From Amoebidium appalachense (lineage: Eukaryota; Ichthyosporea), in the NCBI GenBank assembly GCA_963693365.1, contig CAVNZM010000007.1:3038001-3102000 (forward strand): a stretch of DNA of 64,000 bases, in the 5' to 3' direction. Positions 1 through 17,456 of the stretch are shown piece by piece (positions within the stretch are counted from its first letter, which is position 1; every line of letters begins with the position of its first letter). The notes beneath the pieces are model-generated. The model did no database searches and had not been told where the DNA came from. It saw nothing but the letters and a program-made list of their open reading frames with translations. Position numbers and translations under genes: made by a program.

Positions 1-271
1 GTGGCCCCGGGGGAAGAGGGGGGGGGGGGGGGGGGGGGGGAGGGGGGGGGACGGCCAAGTTGAATACATCCCCGTGCTTGCATTAAAACTGCTTTGAGGG
101 GTGGTCGTGTTGAGATAAACAGTGCCAAAAACCTACACTTACACTCGTGTCTAGGTATACGTACCGGTGTATAATGCATGTATGTTTGTGTGTGTGTGTT
201 GGGGAGGAAGTGGGGTGTTTTTGTGTGCAGTAGCTAAGGATCACGCCGGTACTAGGCATGTGGGGGGGAGG

Positions 272-323
<52 letters not shown>

Positions 324-524
324 CTCATGCGCCCAGGCCCCCACCCCTGCCAAGGTACAGACACACGAACACACACTACACACATACCCACACTCACATA
401 CGTACACCAGCTTTCTCAAGCTGGCTATTCTTTATCCTTTCACACTAAGAATATTTGCGGTCAATTTTTATCTAAGCTTCCTCGCATTCCCAGCTCTGTG
501 CCTTTTTAGCAGCCCAGCCCAGTC

Positions 525-557
<33 letters not shown>

Positions 558-807
558 ACCTCCCCCCACCCTCCTCCCCCCAGCATACCACATAACAAAA
601 TGAAGAGGAAAGTAACAAAGGCATAGACTAAATCAGGGAAGGACAAAATATAAATGAAGGGCCTAAAAAAAAACAAGAGTGATAACCATTTAAACATTGA
701 AACCTACTCTACGAAAAATCAATATTTGTACTCTGTACGTCACCAAACCCTACAGACAAACCCGCACAACCGACATTCCCATTCCCCCCTCCTTCCCCCC
801 CCCCCTT

Positions 808-844
<37 letters not shown>

Positions 845-970
845 TTCACCTTCCCCTTCCCCCCCACCTGCCCCCCCGGCCCCCGTCCCCCCCCCCCTTC
901 CTTCCCCACCAACCCCCCTCCTCCCCCCCCCCCCCCTTCCCCCCCATCTTTTTCTTTTTTTACCACAACC
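1..970. other. Repeat-rich 3' flank of the nucleoredoxin-like gene
   Basis: I see no recognisable gene here. The stretch holds poly-G runs near 20-50 and 271-323, poly-C runs near 522-557 and 800-960, and short CA/TG runs. Because the adjacent gene is on minus, this is its downstream flank. The unique sequence between the runs (about 60-180, 400-500 and 600-780) shows no protein similarity I can name. Confidence 0.6.
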
Positions 971-4875
<3,905 letters not shown>

Positions 4876-6081
4876 ATTTGATAAATAAAACTAGTTTTCC
4901 CTTACCAAAATATCTTCCTTCACAAAACTATAAACATTTGACTGCACTCGTTTTTTTTTTTTTTCGTTTCTCTGGGAGGCTGGTAGTGATTACGTAGTTG
5001 GAATCTGGCAAAATGCCTTGCACTAAAAAGGCTATTAGGTTACCAAAAAAGGTTATAACTGTCAGATCGCCTCCGGTGCGCGCTCCGCAAATCCGATACG
5101 TTTCCGATTTCGAAACCTCGGGAGTCCACTCAGTCCAGGCTATGCGGCTCGCGCATGCGCATGTCGTGACAGGCGAACAACAGGGTGTCACGAATACATG
5201 TACAAGTACACGCGTGCCACCGTGTTCAAGTACCAGGAATCAAGACAAGCCCTGAAGCACGAGCTTCCTAAAATAGAGAAAGTGTCGAAATCCTAAAAAT
5301 AGTTGGCAAGGCAGTTGCATTACATAGTGTGGAATCCTGTAGAAAACCTTTAATTTCTGTGGGCGGAAAAGGGAAGAATAAAAAAAAGAAAGAGAACTTG
5401 CAATGGGAGACCAGATGCTTCATTTGTGGGAACACACCACTCCGCCATCGAGAAGCGTCTGGATTCTTCATGATGATCTTTGCAAAGGGGGCCGTGAGCA
5501 CATAAATATGCGGAAGGACTTGGCACGTACGTACTGTGCATGCACACAGTAGATTACGAAGAGCGCACCCCAGCAATGGCATTCAAGGCTACATATGCTC
5601 TACTATGCATGAGTTGTTTATAGCAGATCATGCCCCTCTCAGTTCCTCCACTTCTTCGTGTCATGATGCCACAGATTTATAGTCACGGTAGTGAGCTAAG
5701 TGCTGCAAACTTTAGACAAAATCTACTGACTTAACTGACGTTCGATTTCAGTCCTCACTGTTTTACACAACAATACTTTATGGGTGTTCAAATAATGAGG
5801 TGTCACCACCATTCAGGGCAAATAAATCGGGAACATTTACACAGCTGAAACTCGAGCACGGTTGATATCAAATAAGGTCAATTAGAGGAATAAACTTTAT
5901 TGGAAAGCAACAGACAACTTTCAAATTGTGGACGCCTCCCCCCCCCCCCCCCCCCCCCCCCCTCTCTCCCCCCATTATTCGCGTGCAATGGTAAAGTAGT
6001 GAGTTATTGTGGGAAGCAAAGAGAACGTGAGTTATTAAAACAGACTGCTCATGCCAACGGGAACATACCTCCCCCCCCCCC

Positions 6082-6112
<31 letters not shown>

Positions 6113-6246
6113 ACACCAAAAAAATAGAAATAAAATAATAAAAATATAAATAAAAATTAATAAACTGAATCTTTTTCCTTTTTCTCTCTTTCTTCTCTTC
6201 TTCCGAATAATAGTTTTATAAACAATAAACTGATGGGAAAAAACGG
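4876..6246. other. Divergent intergenic region
   Basis: This region separates the start of the minus-strand nucleoredoxin-like gene from the start of the plus-strand membrane-protein gene, so it should hold both promoters. It contains a GC-rich, CpG-containing stretch at about 5060-5240, a poly-T run near 4951-4964, poly-C runs near 5940-5962 and 6070-6098, and AT-rich DNA at 6118-6240. Short open frames on both strands show no recognisable domain. No specific promoter element is convincing. Confidence 0.55.
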
Positions 6247-7510
6247 ATGAAAATGAACGGCGCCTTGAGGTACCAGGCTGAATTCCAAAACAACGCCTCC
6301 GAATCCCAAGTGTCCCGCCACCCAACACAGCTCCAAAAAACCGGCAATGTCGTTGTTGCCATGGGGTGTTTTGGTGCCGCGGTTGCCCTGTACGCCATTC
6401 CCTTCGCAGATTTTGCCTACACCAGCATCAACTACGACACGGGACTTATTGTTCCCTTTCACTACACTTGGACCGCAACCAACGCGTTGTTTTTTCTCCT
6501 TTCATTCTGGTTTCTGTGTAAAGCCACCCATTTTTTCCTCTTTCCTTTCAGTGACGCGTACCGGAGATTAAGCGGAAATCACAAGGCGAACGTTTTGACG
6601 TACGTGGTGGTGATGGTCGTGTCGACGGTACTGTTTGAACACCTCGTTTATGTCATGTGGCAGGTGGCTGTGATCGAGGTTGGGGCCCTGGCGGAGTGCA
6701 ACAACCAATCAGCCAACGCCTTTCTGTAAGTCCCCACGTGCACACGACACACAGTTAAATCATTCATTTTAAACAGAGCTTTTTGATCCCCCCTCCCCCT
6801 TCTCTCCCCCCCCCCCCCCCCCCAAAAAAAAGGGGGGGGGGGGGGGGGGTGTGATCGTCGTTTAAACTTTCATCCGTGTTTTCCTTTTTTATCACGTCTT
6901 GTTCTACACCGTTGATTGTGTGTGGGAATATGTGTTGTTCATCTCAGTGATTGGCACACTTTTAGGGATTGTCAAACGAATATTTGATCCCTCCCTTATC
7001 ACCCTCCCCTCTTCCCCACACACACCCCCTCCACCGAAACTGATTTAGGCAGACCCGCTAGGTGATTTTTTCACAGCACACTTTTGTCTCCCCTTCCCCC
7101 CCCCCCCCCTTCTTTTTTTGCCCCCCTCCCCCCCCCTCCCCCCCCCCCCCCCCCCTCCCCCCCCCCCCCCCCCCCCCCCCCACAAACACATTACTTTAAA
7201 AAAAAAGAAACTTTGAGAAAGAAAAAAGGAAAGGACGTAACTGCCAAAAATGGAGAAGGAAAAGCTAAAAAAAAGTCACCACACCCACCAACCACTTGCT
7301 TCAAACCCACACCCCTTGCTTCCTGAGAACCTCGCATACTCATTCGCCACAGTTCGTACGTCCTACTAGGAAGTTCCGGGTCAAGTATATTCCTCATTTC
7401 TCCGCCCGCTGAACCCCTACTTATCTCTTCACGTTCCTCAAACCTGGTTTCACACATAATGGGGCACTGAATTAAGGTGTGTACCACCCCCCCCCCCCAA
7501 AAAAAAAAAA

Positions 7511-7592
<82 letters not shown>

Positions 7593-8440
7593 ACCACCAC
7601 CACCACCACCACCACCACCACCACCACCATCACTAACACAATCTCAGCTCCCCCCCCCTCCCCCCCCCCCCCCCCCCCCCCTTCCCCGGGCCCTCGCCAA
7701 ACAAACACACACAACACGACCACCACAATTCTTCCCTCCACCCCCCCCCCCCCCTCCGCCCCCCCTTCTTCCCCCCTCCCCCTCCCCCTTTCTCCGCACA
7801 CCATCACCACCACTACCACCAACACATACAACCCCCCCCCCCCCACACACACACACAAATACACACAAATACACACCTCAGGAGCTGCTACACAGGATGG
7901 GAGGGCCCCATTCTCCTTCTACTTGCAGCACTGAGTGTTCTCTTCTGCTTCGAGTTATCCGTCAGGCAGGCAACCATGCGATTCTCATTGGTCATCCACC
8001 ACCTAGCCACGATCGGATTGGTGCTTTTCACTACCTGTGCCGTGATTGGTCCGTCGCTGGGGGGGGCAAAAGTACTGCACACGGCCGATATTACTCTGGT
8101 GATGATTCAGGTACTTTTTTAAAATACAGCCCATTCACCCTTTGCCCCTCCCGCCTCCCCGGACCCCCCTTCTCCCCCCTTCTCCCCCTGTCTCTCTCTC
8201 ACTCTATCCCTTCGCCCGCTCCCCCCCCCCCCCTTTTCACCACACCATGATTCAGTGAACATACAGGAGGTATCTATAAGATCGGGTTGTGAGGAGATGT
8301 AGAGAGAGAAGGGGATGCAAGGGCTGGGTGGGGTGGGCACTGTGAGGTGGTCGTGGGTGGTTTGGGAGACTTATGGGAAAAACATGGCTGCCAGTGGGTC
8401 ACCGAGGGAGGACGACGGGGGAGGGAGGGGAGGGGAAGGG

Positions 8441-8471
<31 letters not shown>

Positions 8472-9740
8472 AGGGGGGGGGGATGGGTAAAGAAAAAACA
8501 GATGCCCCTCGATTTTGGGGAGTGCGGGAGGTATTGACAGTGGGAACGGGGGACCGGGCGCCCCGGGGGAAAAGGGGGGAGGGGGGAGGGGGGTGAAGGG
8601 TGGGAGGGGGTGGGGGAGTGGGGGTTTGGGGGAGGGTGTGTGTGTGTGTGTTGGGGGGGGGGGGGGGGGGGGGAAGGCATGGTCGGACACCAAGGGAAAT
8701 AGCAAAAAATGCCCCACTGGTCACGAAAGAGAGCGGACACTAGGAGGTCATATACAAGGCGAAGAGGGTGTGGTTCATTTGGGGGTGGTGGTGGTGGGGG
8801 AGGACACGGCGGTTAAGGAGGGGTATTTGGGGGTAGACGGGGGAGGAAAATGGGGCCTGTTTATCTCTTTGTGCCTTCCTAGACACAGGCCCACGAAAGG
8901 GGCAAACTGTTGCCGCAAACAAAGAGCTACTCCCATATATAGTCTATTGTGTTAATGTTTGGTCGGTGCATGGAGAGCTCTAGAATTCTAACTTGGTAAC
9001 TATTGCTTACATTCCATCGGTGACAGGCTCTTCATGCAAATTTCGAACAGCCCACCTTTATTGGCCTTCTGCTCTACCGCTTGCTCTCATCCAATCAGAT
9101 GACAGCAAAAGCACGTGCCATGCTTGTGTCCTGGGTGTGGTTTTTGGCATCAAAGGCAGCCTTTCAGGTGATCAAATCCCTCACACCCCCCCCCCCCCTC
9201 TCCCCCTCTCCCCCCTCCCCCCTCTCCCCCCCCCCCCAACCACACGCACACACACCCGGCCCTTTTCCACATTTTCCGCGCCTCCCTCTAACCCCCCCAC
9301 CCCCCCCCCCCCCCCTGCCCCTGGCCTCACATCCCCCCCCCTCCTCCCCCCTCCCCCCCCCCCCCCCATCCCCTCCTTCCCCCCGTCCCCCCCCCCCCCC
9401 CCCTATACACACACATGCGCGCACGTACATGTGCTGACGCTTCCATGACCTCCAAACCTTATGATTTCGTATGTCAGCATCGTTCGGCCTATAGTCGTAT
9501 AAAGACCTGTAAGTTATACAAACACCTAATATAGCGGTATGTAGATCTTTAGTCCTATGTTTACCCTATGGGCATGCTGGACACTATATATATTGTCACA
9601 GATCATCAGAATCTCATTAATGTTACGAATAATCCCCCCCCCCCCCTTTTTAAAAAAACCAAAAAAAAACCATTGTTCCTTTCCGCACCCGGCCTTCACA
9701 CTGTAGAAATGTAGAGCTCTTTGAAGCAAACGTGGTTGTT

Positions 9741-9775
<35 letters not shown>

Positions 9776-10290
9776 CAGGCGGTTAAAATGGGATGAAAGC
9801 ATCGTGGCGCAGAGGGGAGGAAGGGGGGGGGGGGGGGGGGGGGGGGGAAGAGAGAGCGGGAGGGAGGGGGAGCGCGGAGGAGGGGGGAGGAAGAAGGGGA
9901 AAAGGGGGTTCTGGAGGAAAGAATCTGTTATAGTTTAGTGTAAAACGAAATGCAGCATCAAGGGACACGTGGGAAGACAGATTGCAATTTTGTTTTCCTC
10001 TTTTTTTTTTTTTTTTTGTCCGGATAAATTCTGTAGCTGTATCAAAAATTTCCATACTGTGAAAAATTACACCTGATCGAAGTTTCAAATTCCACCAGGG
10101 TCTTGCGGTGTGGTACTACGCTGCCCATTTTGGTTCTACCAGTAGCATCATGCGTGTGGCCTATCCTATTTTCGTTGGTTTGATATTATCGGCCGAGATA
10201 TACAGGTGCGTGGCCCAGTATGGACTGTGGCGGAAAATCTGCAGCGAAATTCCAGAAAACCATCACAACAATACGGCTTTGGCTGCATAA
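6247..10290 (+). CDS. Multi-spanning membrane protein, possibly TLC (TRAM-LAG1-CLN8) domain
   Basis: Four exons: 6247-6725, 7882-8110, 9027-9167 and 10099-10290, ending in TAA. The phases close (2, 0, 0) and give 346 residues. The start is the first ATG of the open frame, with a second ATG two codons on. Exon 1 has hydrophobic segments around GNVVVAMGCFGAAVALYAIP, TNALFFLLSFWFL and VLTYVVVMVVSTVLFEHLVY. Exon 2 has ILLLLAALSVLFCF and then LVIHHLATIGLVLFTTCAV, where paired histidines in a membrane helix resemble TLC-domain proteins. Exon 3 (ALHANFEQPTFIGLLLYRLL) and exon 4 (VAYPIFVGLILSAEIY) add further helices. About seven or eight spans seem likely. The gene structure is well supported. The TLC assignment is tentative, and a substrate cannot be read. 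Confidence 0.72.
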
Positions 10291-11085
10291 TAGCAAATAG
10301 AGACCTTATTTTATTTTATTTTATTTTATTTTTTGTTTTTGAAGTCAAGAAAAATAATGAGGTGATTTTTCTTTTCCTTGTTTTAAAACTATTGATTGCC
10401 AAGACCGACGGTGTTTCAAATAGGAGGTTCGAATCGCGATGTTGTTAAATTGGGTTGAAAAATCAACTTTCACTATGGGTCTAAGACTAAGATTTTTAGA
10501 CTGTGATTGGGAACGATCGCGATTAAATCATTGCTCACATGTCACACATATCAAACAGGAAAGAAACAACTGAAAAATTCCTACGTGCAGGCTGAGGAAA
10601 CCTAAGATTGAACACATTGTCAATAGAAGAGCTCCTTTTGTTCCGCGGCCGCTTTGGGTTTTGCGATCTGACTGATTAAAGGGTTAGCCGGGTATGTGCC
10701 GTCCAATATGACCCATCTACATTTCGGGCTGTTGTTTTTGTTATTATTACTAAGTTATTATTATTATTATTATCTCGTTTTGTTGCCGGAGGGACTCTCC
10801 AGGTGCCCTTGAAGGAACTACCGTCTTCCACACAGCACCGACTGTACCCTAATCAGGGTGCTAAAGGTGCAGAAAGCAAATAAGCTACTACTTTTAGGGC
10901 TGTGATCAGGTACTTTCTGAGTGTACGCCCACAGTAAAGTGGGATGACAATTCGATGATCTTGCAGAATGTATATACCCTTTTCGTTCTCTACTAATCAC
11001 CAGTCATACACGTTTTAAACTTTAGAGCATGCAGCAAGCAATGGCACGTTGGATTAATACGTGCCGTTTCATCGGTGCCAGCTCA

Positions 11086-11118
<33 letters not shown>

Positions 11119-11195
11119 CCGGGCACCACAGTGTACCCCCCCCCCCCCCTCCTCTCCCCCCCCCCCCCCCCCGCCCCCCCTCCCCCCCCCCCCCC

Positions 11196-11273
<78 letters not shown>

Positions 11274-11485
11274 CAGCCGATTGGAGGTCTTATCACTTAA
11301 GCTTAATAATTAATCCCTACGTATTCCTACTACCCGCTGCAGACTGCAGTTTTCCAGCAAGCCACCCCTACGTAGCCGTAGCGGCTAAACCCGGGGTCAT
11401 GTGAGTGCGCTATATATAACGAGTACGATCTGGGTATAACAGTAACACAGTGGTGTGTGCCGCACACGCCACAGACGCGAGCACA

Positions 11486-11554
<69 letters not shown>

Positions 11555-11578
11555 TCATATTTCCGTGCGTGTGCGTGC

Positions 11579-11629
<51 letters not shown>

Positions 11630-12462
11630 ACCGTGTGTGTGTGTGTGTGTGTCGCTGTCTGTGTGTGTGTGTGTGCGGGTGCGCATGCGGTTACGGACAT
11701 GTAGGGACACACACATGTGACATAAGGTTTCCAGGGCCTAAGTTCTGAGCTTGTGTCTTGACCTATCACTGCAGCTCATTCAAGTCAACTCTCAGGCTGT
11801 CACGGTGGTGCTACACTAGTAGACGAAGTTTATGGTACTGAGTATGGCTTGGTACGTGACCCACCCTCGAATAAAAAGTATCGGGGATCACAAGTCTTCT
11901 CAAAGAACGAGAAAACTTCAGGTGACATTAAGTTTTTTAGGCGATGTCCACGTTTGCGCACAACCGTTGTTGATGTGCGCTTGTATACAGGATACACGTG
12001 ACTCTTGGATGATATGCAGTGTCTGAGACTGTCGTATTGTTATTAGTAATACATAGAACATATCAAATTAGCTTCTGGCACACTTGCCATCATAGTAGTA
12101 CATTATCTTGTTGCTTAACTGACTTGCTACTACACTTTAGTTATCTGCATACTCTGTACACATTCCAAGTTGCTGCATGAATTTAAACCAATGTCGAGTG
12201 ACCTGTACTATCAACATTTTTCAAAAACTGCAGAACGTGCTGTCTATGAGGATCGAAACCTTTCTTTCCGTTGGCAAACATCAGCCAAGGAGATATTTCT
12301 CGTGCCCTTTCTTCCACACCGCACTAGTAGTACAAAATTCACACTTTCAACACACAAGAGTCTGTAACATAGGTGTATGGCCGCATGTCGAACGATCATT
12401 ATCAGTGCCGGATATGTCAATTTTTAAATTAGTAAAAAAAAAATAAAAAAAAAGAAACCCAC
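10291..12462. other. Convergent intergenic region
   Basis: This lies between the 3' ends of the plus-strand membrane protein and the minus-strand zinc-finger gene. It contains a (TTTTA)n run at 10308-10333, a short (TTA)n near 10750-10773, poly-C at 11086-11195, (CA)n at 11198-11270 and (TG)n at 11490-11551 and 11583-11630. The unique DNA at 10340-11080 and 11640-12460 shows no gene I can recognise. Confidence 0.6.
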
Positions 12463-13635
12463 TCAAAATCGTTGGATGCGCCCCACCTTCACCATCTTTT
12501 TGAACGCATACGTGCGCCGTCTGTGTTCGTTTCTCTTCTCGCGGTCCGACGGATATTTGTACTGCAACCCGTGCCTATTGCACAGAGTACCCGCCCCAAG
12601 TGGCCCATGCCTCCACTGTGTCTTGTCCTTTTCCGTAAGCGGGCAGCCCCCCGGACCATCCCACATGCACTTGCGCGGCTTTCTCCGGCTCTTTGTCTTT
12701 GGAACTTCCTGAGCTTTCGCTGACATTAAGTTTGTTGGTTTGTGTTTTTTCTCCAAGGCGGGGGCGGGAAGTAGTTGGGCGGGCGTAGTGGATTCATTAT
12801 TGGCCACTTCAACATTCGGGGTGACCTTTGACGGAAGGTTGATTAAGGGTGGTAGTTGTGCATGCGTGACGGTCATCGAGGAAGACGTGGAAGTCAGTGT
12901 GTGCGATTCAACTGGAACGCTCATGGAAAATTCCGACGTCGGGCTGTCGAAAAACCCCCACTGCTCGTGGCTGCTGGCAGTGGAGCCAACCGGTGAACTT
13001 GGGGTACTGCATGTTGTAGAGCCCCCCCCGATGTAACTTTCAGAGCTGCTGCCGCTGTACGTATTTACGAGAAGGCATGATAGTGTTGTTGCAGTTTCGC
13101 AGAATAACGCGTCGATTTGGTGTCGCGGGCTTGGGGTGGAGATGGGGGTGGGGGCCAGAGTGTTGGTAGAGCAGGAGTCGAAGAAGTCAAACGGGTGGAC
13201 GGGTGTTACATCGCTGGAGCTGGCGCTGTTGATAACAGGGAGGGAAACGAGAGAACTTGGAAAATCCTGCATGCTAGACCCGTTCCAGTATTCCGAAGAA
13301 CATGTGCTTGCAGTCGATGCCCGTCTGCTGTGTGTTTCTTGCACTCTTCTTGGTACGGAGGCGACGGAAAACATGGACGTGTCGGAGGCATCGCGGCGAT
13401 ATGGGTGGAACGAAAACACAGACCGTTCTTTGGAATAAAGATGATTTTTGGCGGAATATATGTCTGAATTCTGGCTGTGATTGTAGTCGTGAGAGTCCAT
13501 AGGGGCGTGGGAGTTAGTTTGACCTATGGCCTGAATGATACGGTCCCAGTTAGGTGCCTGAAGCAACGCTTTAATCTCCGTGCGGAGCGCTGCATCTTCC
13601 AGGAAATCAACACTTAGTAGAGAATTCGAAGCCAT
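12463..13635 (-). CDS. GATA-like zinc-finger protein, divergent finger near the C terminus
   Basis: An intronless 390-residue protein starting at ATG 13635 (MASNSLLSVDFLED). Residues 1-40 form an acidic, helix-like segment. Residues 40-300 are Ser/Thr/Pro-rich, low complexity and probably disordered, as in many transcription regulators. The C-terminal finger reads KCMWDGPGGC, then TQWRHGPLGAGTLCNRHGLQ: cysteines at 323, 331 and 352 and histidine at 355, spacing C-x7-C-x20-C-x2-H. The WR-GP-G-LCN-HG core is typical of GATA fingers, but the first knuckle is widened and the fourth ligand is His. A basic tail (KRNEHRRRTYAFKK) follows, as GATA proteins use for DNA contact and nuclear import. A nuclear DNA-binding role is inferred from this. 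The coding exon is free of simple repeats, unlike its surroundings. Confidence 0.8.
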   Translation of the reverse strand: MASNSLLSVDFLEDAALRTEIKALLQAPNWDRIIQAIGQTNSHAPMDSHDYNHSQNSDIYSAKNHLYSKERSVFSFHPYRRDASDTSMFSVASVPRRVQETHSRRASTASTCSSEYWNGSSMQDFPSSLVSLPVINSASSSDVTPVHPFDFFDSCSTNTLAPTPISTPSPRHQIDALFCETATTLSCLLVNTYSGSSSESYIGGGSTTCSTPSSPVGSTASSHEQWGFFDSPTSEFSMSVPVESHTLTSTSSSMTVTHAQLPPLINLPSKVTPNVEVANNESTTPAQLLPAPALEKKHKPTNLMSAKAQEVPKTKSRRKPRKCMWDGPGGCPLTEKDKTQWRHGPLGAGTLCNRHGLQYKYPSDREKRNEHRRRTYAFKKMVKVGRIQRF

Positions 13636-15136
13636 TTTCTCTGTCTGTTCTAGATGCTACTTACTAATACATATTACTACAGTCGAGAGGTAGAAAAAAG
13701 CAGAGAAACAAAGTGGCGTGTTCACACGCACGTTGTGGCAGATTCAGTGCTTTGTCAAGCTTTGCTGATCTTTGGGGCGGGGAGTGGCTGAAGGGGCGGA
13801 AGGGGCGGAAGCTTATAAGTTGCCATTCGACTTTCGCATTGGCTATCATTGGGAGGAGGGTAAAAGAATCTGATCTGCCCGAGCTTGGGATTGCGATAGC
13901 GATAGAGAGGTCACGCGTAACTCACACGCGATCGCGGTAAGATGAAGAGAATATCTAAATGATAGCCAAAGTTTTTGCTATATATTCGAATGAAACGTTG
14001 ATAAAATGATTATGATGCCGTAATATACTGCCTTGCCTTATAAAAGGGACCTCTTCCATCATGTTGACGCTGCGGTTGGCGGAAATTCCATTTCAATCTT
14101 CAATATGATTGGATGATCTAAATAACTGAGTACCGTAGGTAACAGTTGAAAGTTTATCATATTCGAATTCACACACAAAACCCGGGGCACAGAAGCACGT
14201 CCGCACGCACACACACGCACAACTTGTGACATACTGTGTGGCACACACACAAAACAAAAAATGTGTGTCTATGTGTATGTGGACTGTGTGTGTACGCGTA
14301 CAACGTCATGACCCATTTGTCTGGCCACGGAGACAGGTCTACATGTACGCGCCAGATACGCATGTGTATGCTGTGGATACACATCAGACTGATCAGTGCG
14401 ATAGAATAGGTATTTGTGCATCCGTCAGGTACCTATGGCACATGTTATGGCCAACCGCCGTAATACATACAATCGCATCACTAAATGGGCTATATTACCT
14501 TATTATTAGCTGATAGCATGTGCACGGCAAAGGCTCGAGCAACGTTGTTTTATTTCATTTACTACCCTGACCATGCACAAATTTATAGAAATTGGGTTTG
14601 AGCCAATACTTCGGTCATCTTCGAAGCCTGCCGCCCTTTCCCTTTACTTCTTTTGACTTGGTGTGTGAAAAGGCGGCTGTTGAGACATACATAATGCCCA
14701 AATCCGGCGTGCGGGTACTTATGACACAGGGTACACGAACGTACGCCCAGTTTCCCGCGCGCAGATCTAGAGGATTGCAGCTATGATTGGTTGATTACGA
14801 TCGATCTGTTTTGCACCGCTCTAGATAACCTATGCGATTGGTTTACACAAAAGGAGGCCGAGGATCCTGGTTCGAACCTCTTTTGGTCAAATGTGAACGG
14901 TGATCTAGATCCAAGCTGTCCAACCACACACAACGCCAAAAGCACGTGCTGTCGGCCATTGCCAGCATAATATCCATGCAGGAGCTCGTCCCAAGCTTGG
15001 GTGCAAAATGATGGTGGTTGCGTGGTGGTGGTGGGCCACGGTGGGTGGGGGTAGGGTACGTACGTGGGGTGGGGTGGGGTGGGGTGGGGTGGGTGGGTGG
15101 GTGGGTGGGTGGGTGGGTGGTGGTGGTGGTGGTGGT

Positions 15137-15192
<56 letters not shown>

Positions 15193-15582
15193 TCTGCCGC
15201 AGTGATCGAGGGGCGCGAAAGTTCGAATAATGAGGTGGGGTGTGTTTGTGTGTGAGGGAAGGGGGGCGGGGGAAGCCTCCGGGTGGGGGCGAGGGGGGGG
15301 GGGGGGGGGTTGGGGGAAGGGGGGGGGGAGGGGGGGGGGGGAAAGGGGAGCCTTTTTTTTTGGGGGGGGGGGGGGGGGGAGGGGGGGGAGGGGGGGGGGG
15401 GGGGGCAGAGGGGGGGGGGGGGGGGGGGGGGGTCCGGAGGGGAAGCTTCGGAGGATGGTGTGCTCGAAGCAAGATTTTGGTCAAAATATCATGACATGAT
15501 ATTCTTATATTAACACCTGTGCATATACGCGGCTATGAAGTACAGGTAGAGGCGCCGCGGAAAGTTCGAATACTGAGGTGGG

Positions 15583-15679
<97 letters not shown>

Positions 15680-16035
15680 GGGGGAAGGGGTGTTTGGGGG
15701 AGGGGGGGGGGGGGAGGGGTGTTGGGGGGGGGGGGGAGGGGGGTTTCGGGCGGTGAGGGGGGAGCCTTTTTTGGGGGGGCGGGGGGGGGGGGGGAAGGGG
15801 GGGGGGGGGGGGGGGGGGGAGGGGAGCGTGGGGGGGGGGGGGGGGGGGGGGGGGAGGGGGGGTTCGGAGGGGAATTCGAAGAGAACATTTGCACCATTAA
15901 TACAACTAGTAATCATGATCATGCATATGTGAATATTGTACGGATATGTCATGTAGTAGTAACCATTTCTGGCTCCTAAATTTCACATAAGGTGGCAGGA
16001 GCTGGTGGTAGCATTCGATCCCTTATAAACAACGA

Positions 16036-16114
<79 letters not shown>

Positions 16115-16350
16115 GCCGCCTAGTCTAGCTATAGTGTCTAAAAGATCGAGCGATCACAGTCTACTACAGACGAATCTGGCCTCCCTAGAGACCCGCATGC
16201 ATAAATAAATATGTATACCCGCGTACCCTCAAACATACAACATCGCGATCGACAGAGCACACCAGTTGAAATAACTATCCTCAATTATGGTTGCAACATC
16301 TGAAGAATTGGGGATTCGGGTTATGAATGGATGGATGGCCACACGTCACA

Positions 16351-16651
16351 TTAAAGGGGGTTTCTTTTAGGTTTTCGGGCCGGGCCGGGTCAGAGGGAAT
16401 TCTAGCTATATGATTGGCGTGCTGCGCATCAGCGCGCACCATCGTTTTGCCCGCAGCAAGGTTCAGATGCGCCATAATACAACAAAAAAGCAAAAGAAAA
16501 GAGAAAAAAAAGAAATAAGGAAGGTAAATATAATAATAAAGCGTTAGAAAGAAAATTGCAGTTTATATCGTGATTTAGATGCTGAACAAATGGCTTGACC
16601 CGGATGTGCTGGAATGGGGACAATTAATCGGCCTAAAAGAAACCCCCTTAA
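16351..16651. mobile_element. MITE-like inverted-repeat element flanked by TTAA, copy 1
   Basis: The left end reads TTAAAGGGGGTTTCTTTTAG and the right end is its near-perfect inverse, CTAAAAGAAACCCCCTTAA. TTAA at both borders is what piggyBac-type elements leave. The interior has the GGGCCGGGCCGGGTCAG and GACCCGG motifs shared with copies at 38018 and 41277. There is no coding capacity. Confidence 0.65.
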
Positions 16652-17108
16652 AAATATATACTTATTTTATTGATATATTTGAGGAGAATCGGGGAGGCCC
16701 TTGGGAGCACCAAACCGATCCAGTGCTGTTTAAAACTGCTGTTTAAATTTTAAAGGCACACCGTTTTCAGGGAGTCCGATGCGGTACCTTACTTTGCAAG
16801 GTGTACTCTACATATATATCTAAATATAGTAATTCGAATATTTTCATACCAAAAACAACACGAAAAGGCTTAGCATGTAGCAGACAACTGACAAGTGCCA
16901 GTTATTTTAGTACCAAAAGAAAGAAAATGCAGATGAAATATACGGGAAAGTCTCAATCATTCACGGCCTACACCACCCCTCCTCATCAAAAGCACAACAC
17001 ATATCAAGAAGGCATACGATTGTCATTCGAGTAAATCTGAATCGCTTACTATGAAATTCGACTAACCCATTCAAAAAACATAAAAGCTAGCAGTCGGCCC
17101 AGTAAACC

Positions 17109-17192
<84 letters not shown>

Positions 17193-17456
17193 CGCCAACG
17201 TTCGTGCAGGTGGGAGGACACACGAACCCTTCGGTAATATGGCCTGCTATATTTTCCCCCACTCTTTTTTCTGATTGCGTTACCCCCCCCCCCCCCCCCC
17301 CTCCCCCCTCCCCTCCCCTTCTCCCCCCCCCCCCCCCCCCCCCCCCTTCCCCCTCCTCCACATGCCCAACCACGAATAACCCCACCCCCCACCCTGGTTC
17401 ACACCCGTGCTGATATCTTCCACAACGGTGTCCCTCGCGCAGCCGTAGAACCGGCA

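Noticed and set aside
4998-5255. Plus-strand 85-residue frame next to the nucleoredoxin-like gene
   Set aside because: It begins at a TTG rather than an ATG, has no recognisable domain, and lies in the GC-rich divergent promoter area.
12472-13502. Plus-strand frames opposite the GATA-like gene
   Set aside because: They are shadows of the GATA-like coding exon. None has a recognisable domain.
14865-14900. tRNA-like B box (GGTTCGAACC) at 14873; a similar GGTTCGAATC at 10426
   Set aside because: The T-arm stem does not pair on either side and no A box or cloverleaf can be drawn upstream.
15008-15979. Gly-rich and Pro-rich open frames at 15.0-16.0 kb and elsewhere
   Set aside because: They arise from poly-G/poly-C runs. 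No start context, domain or splice support was found.
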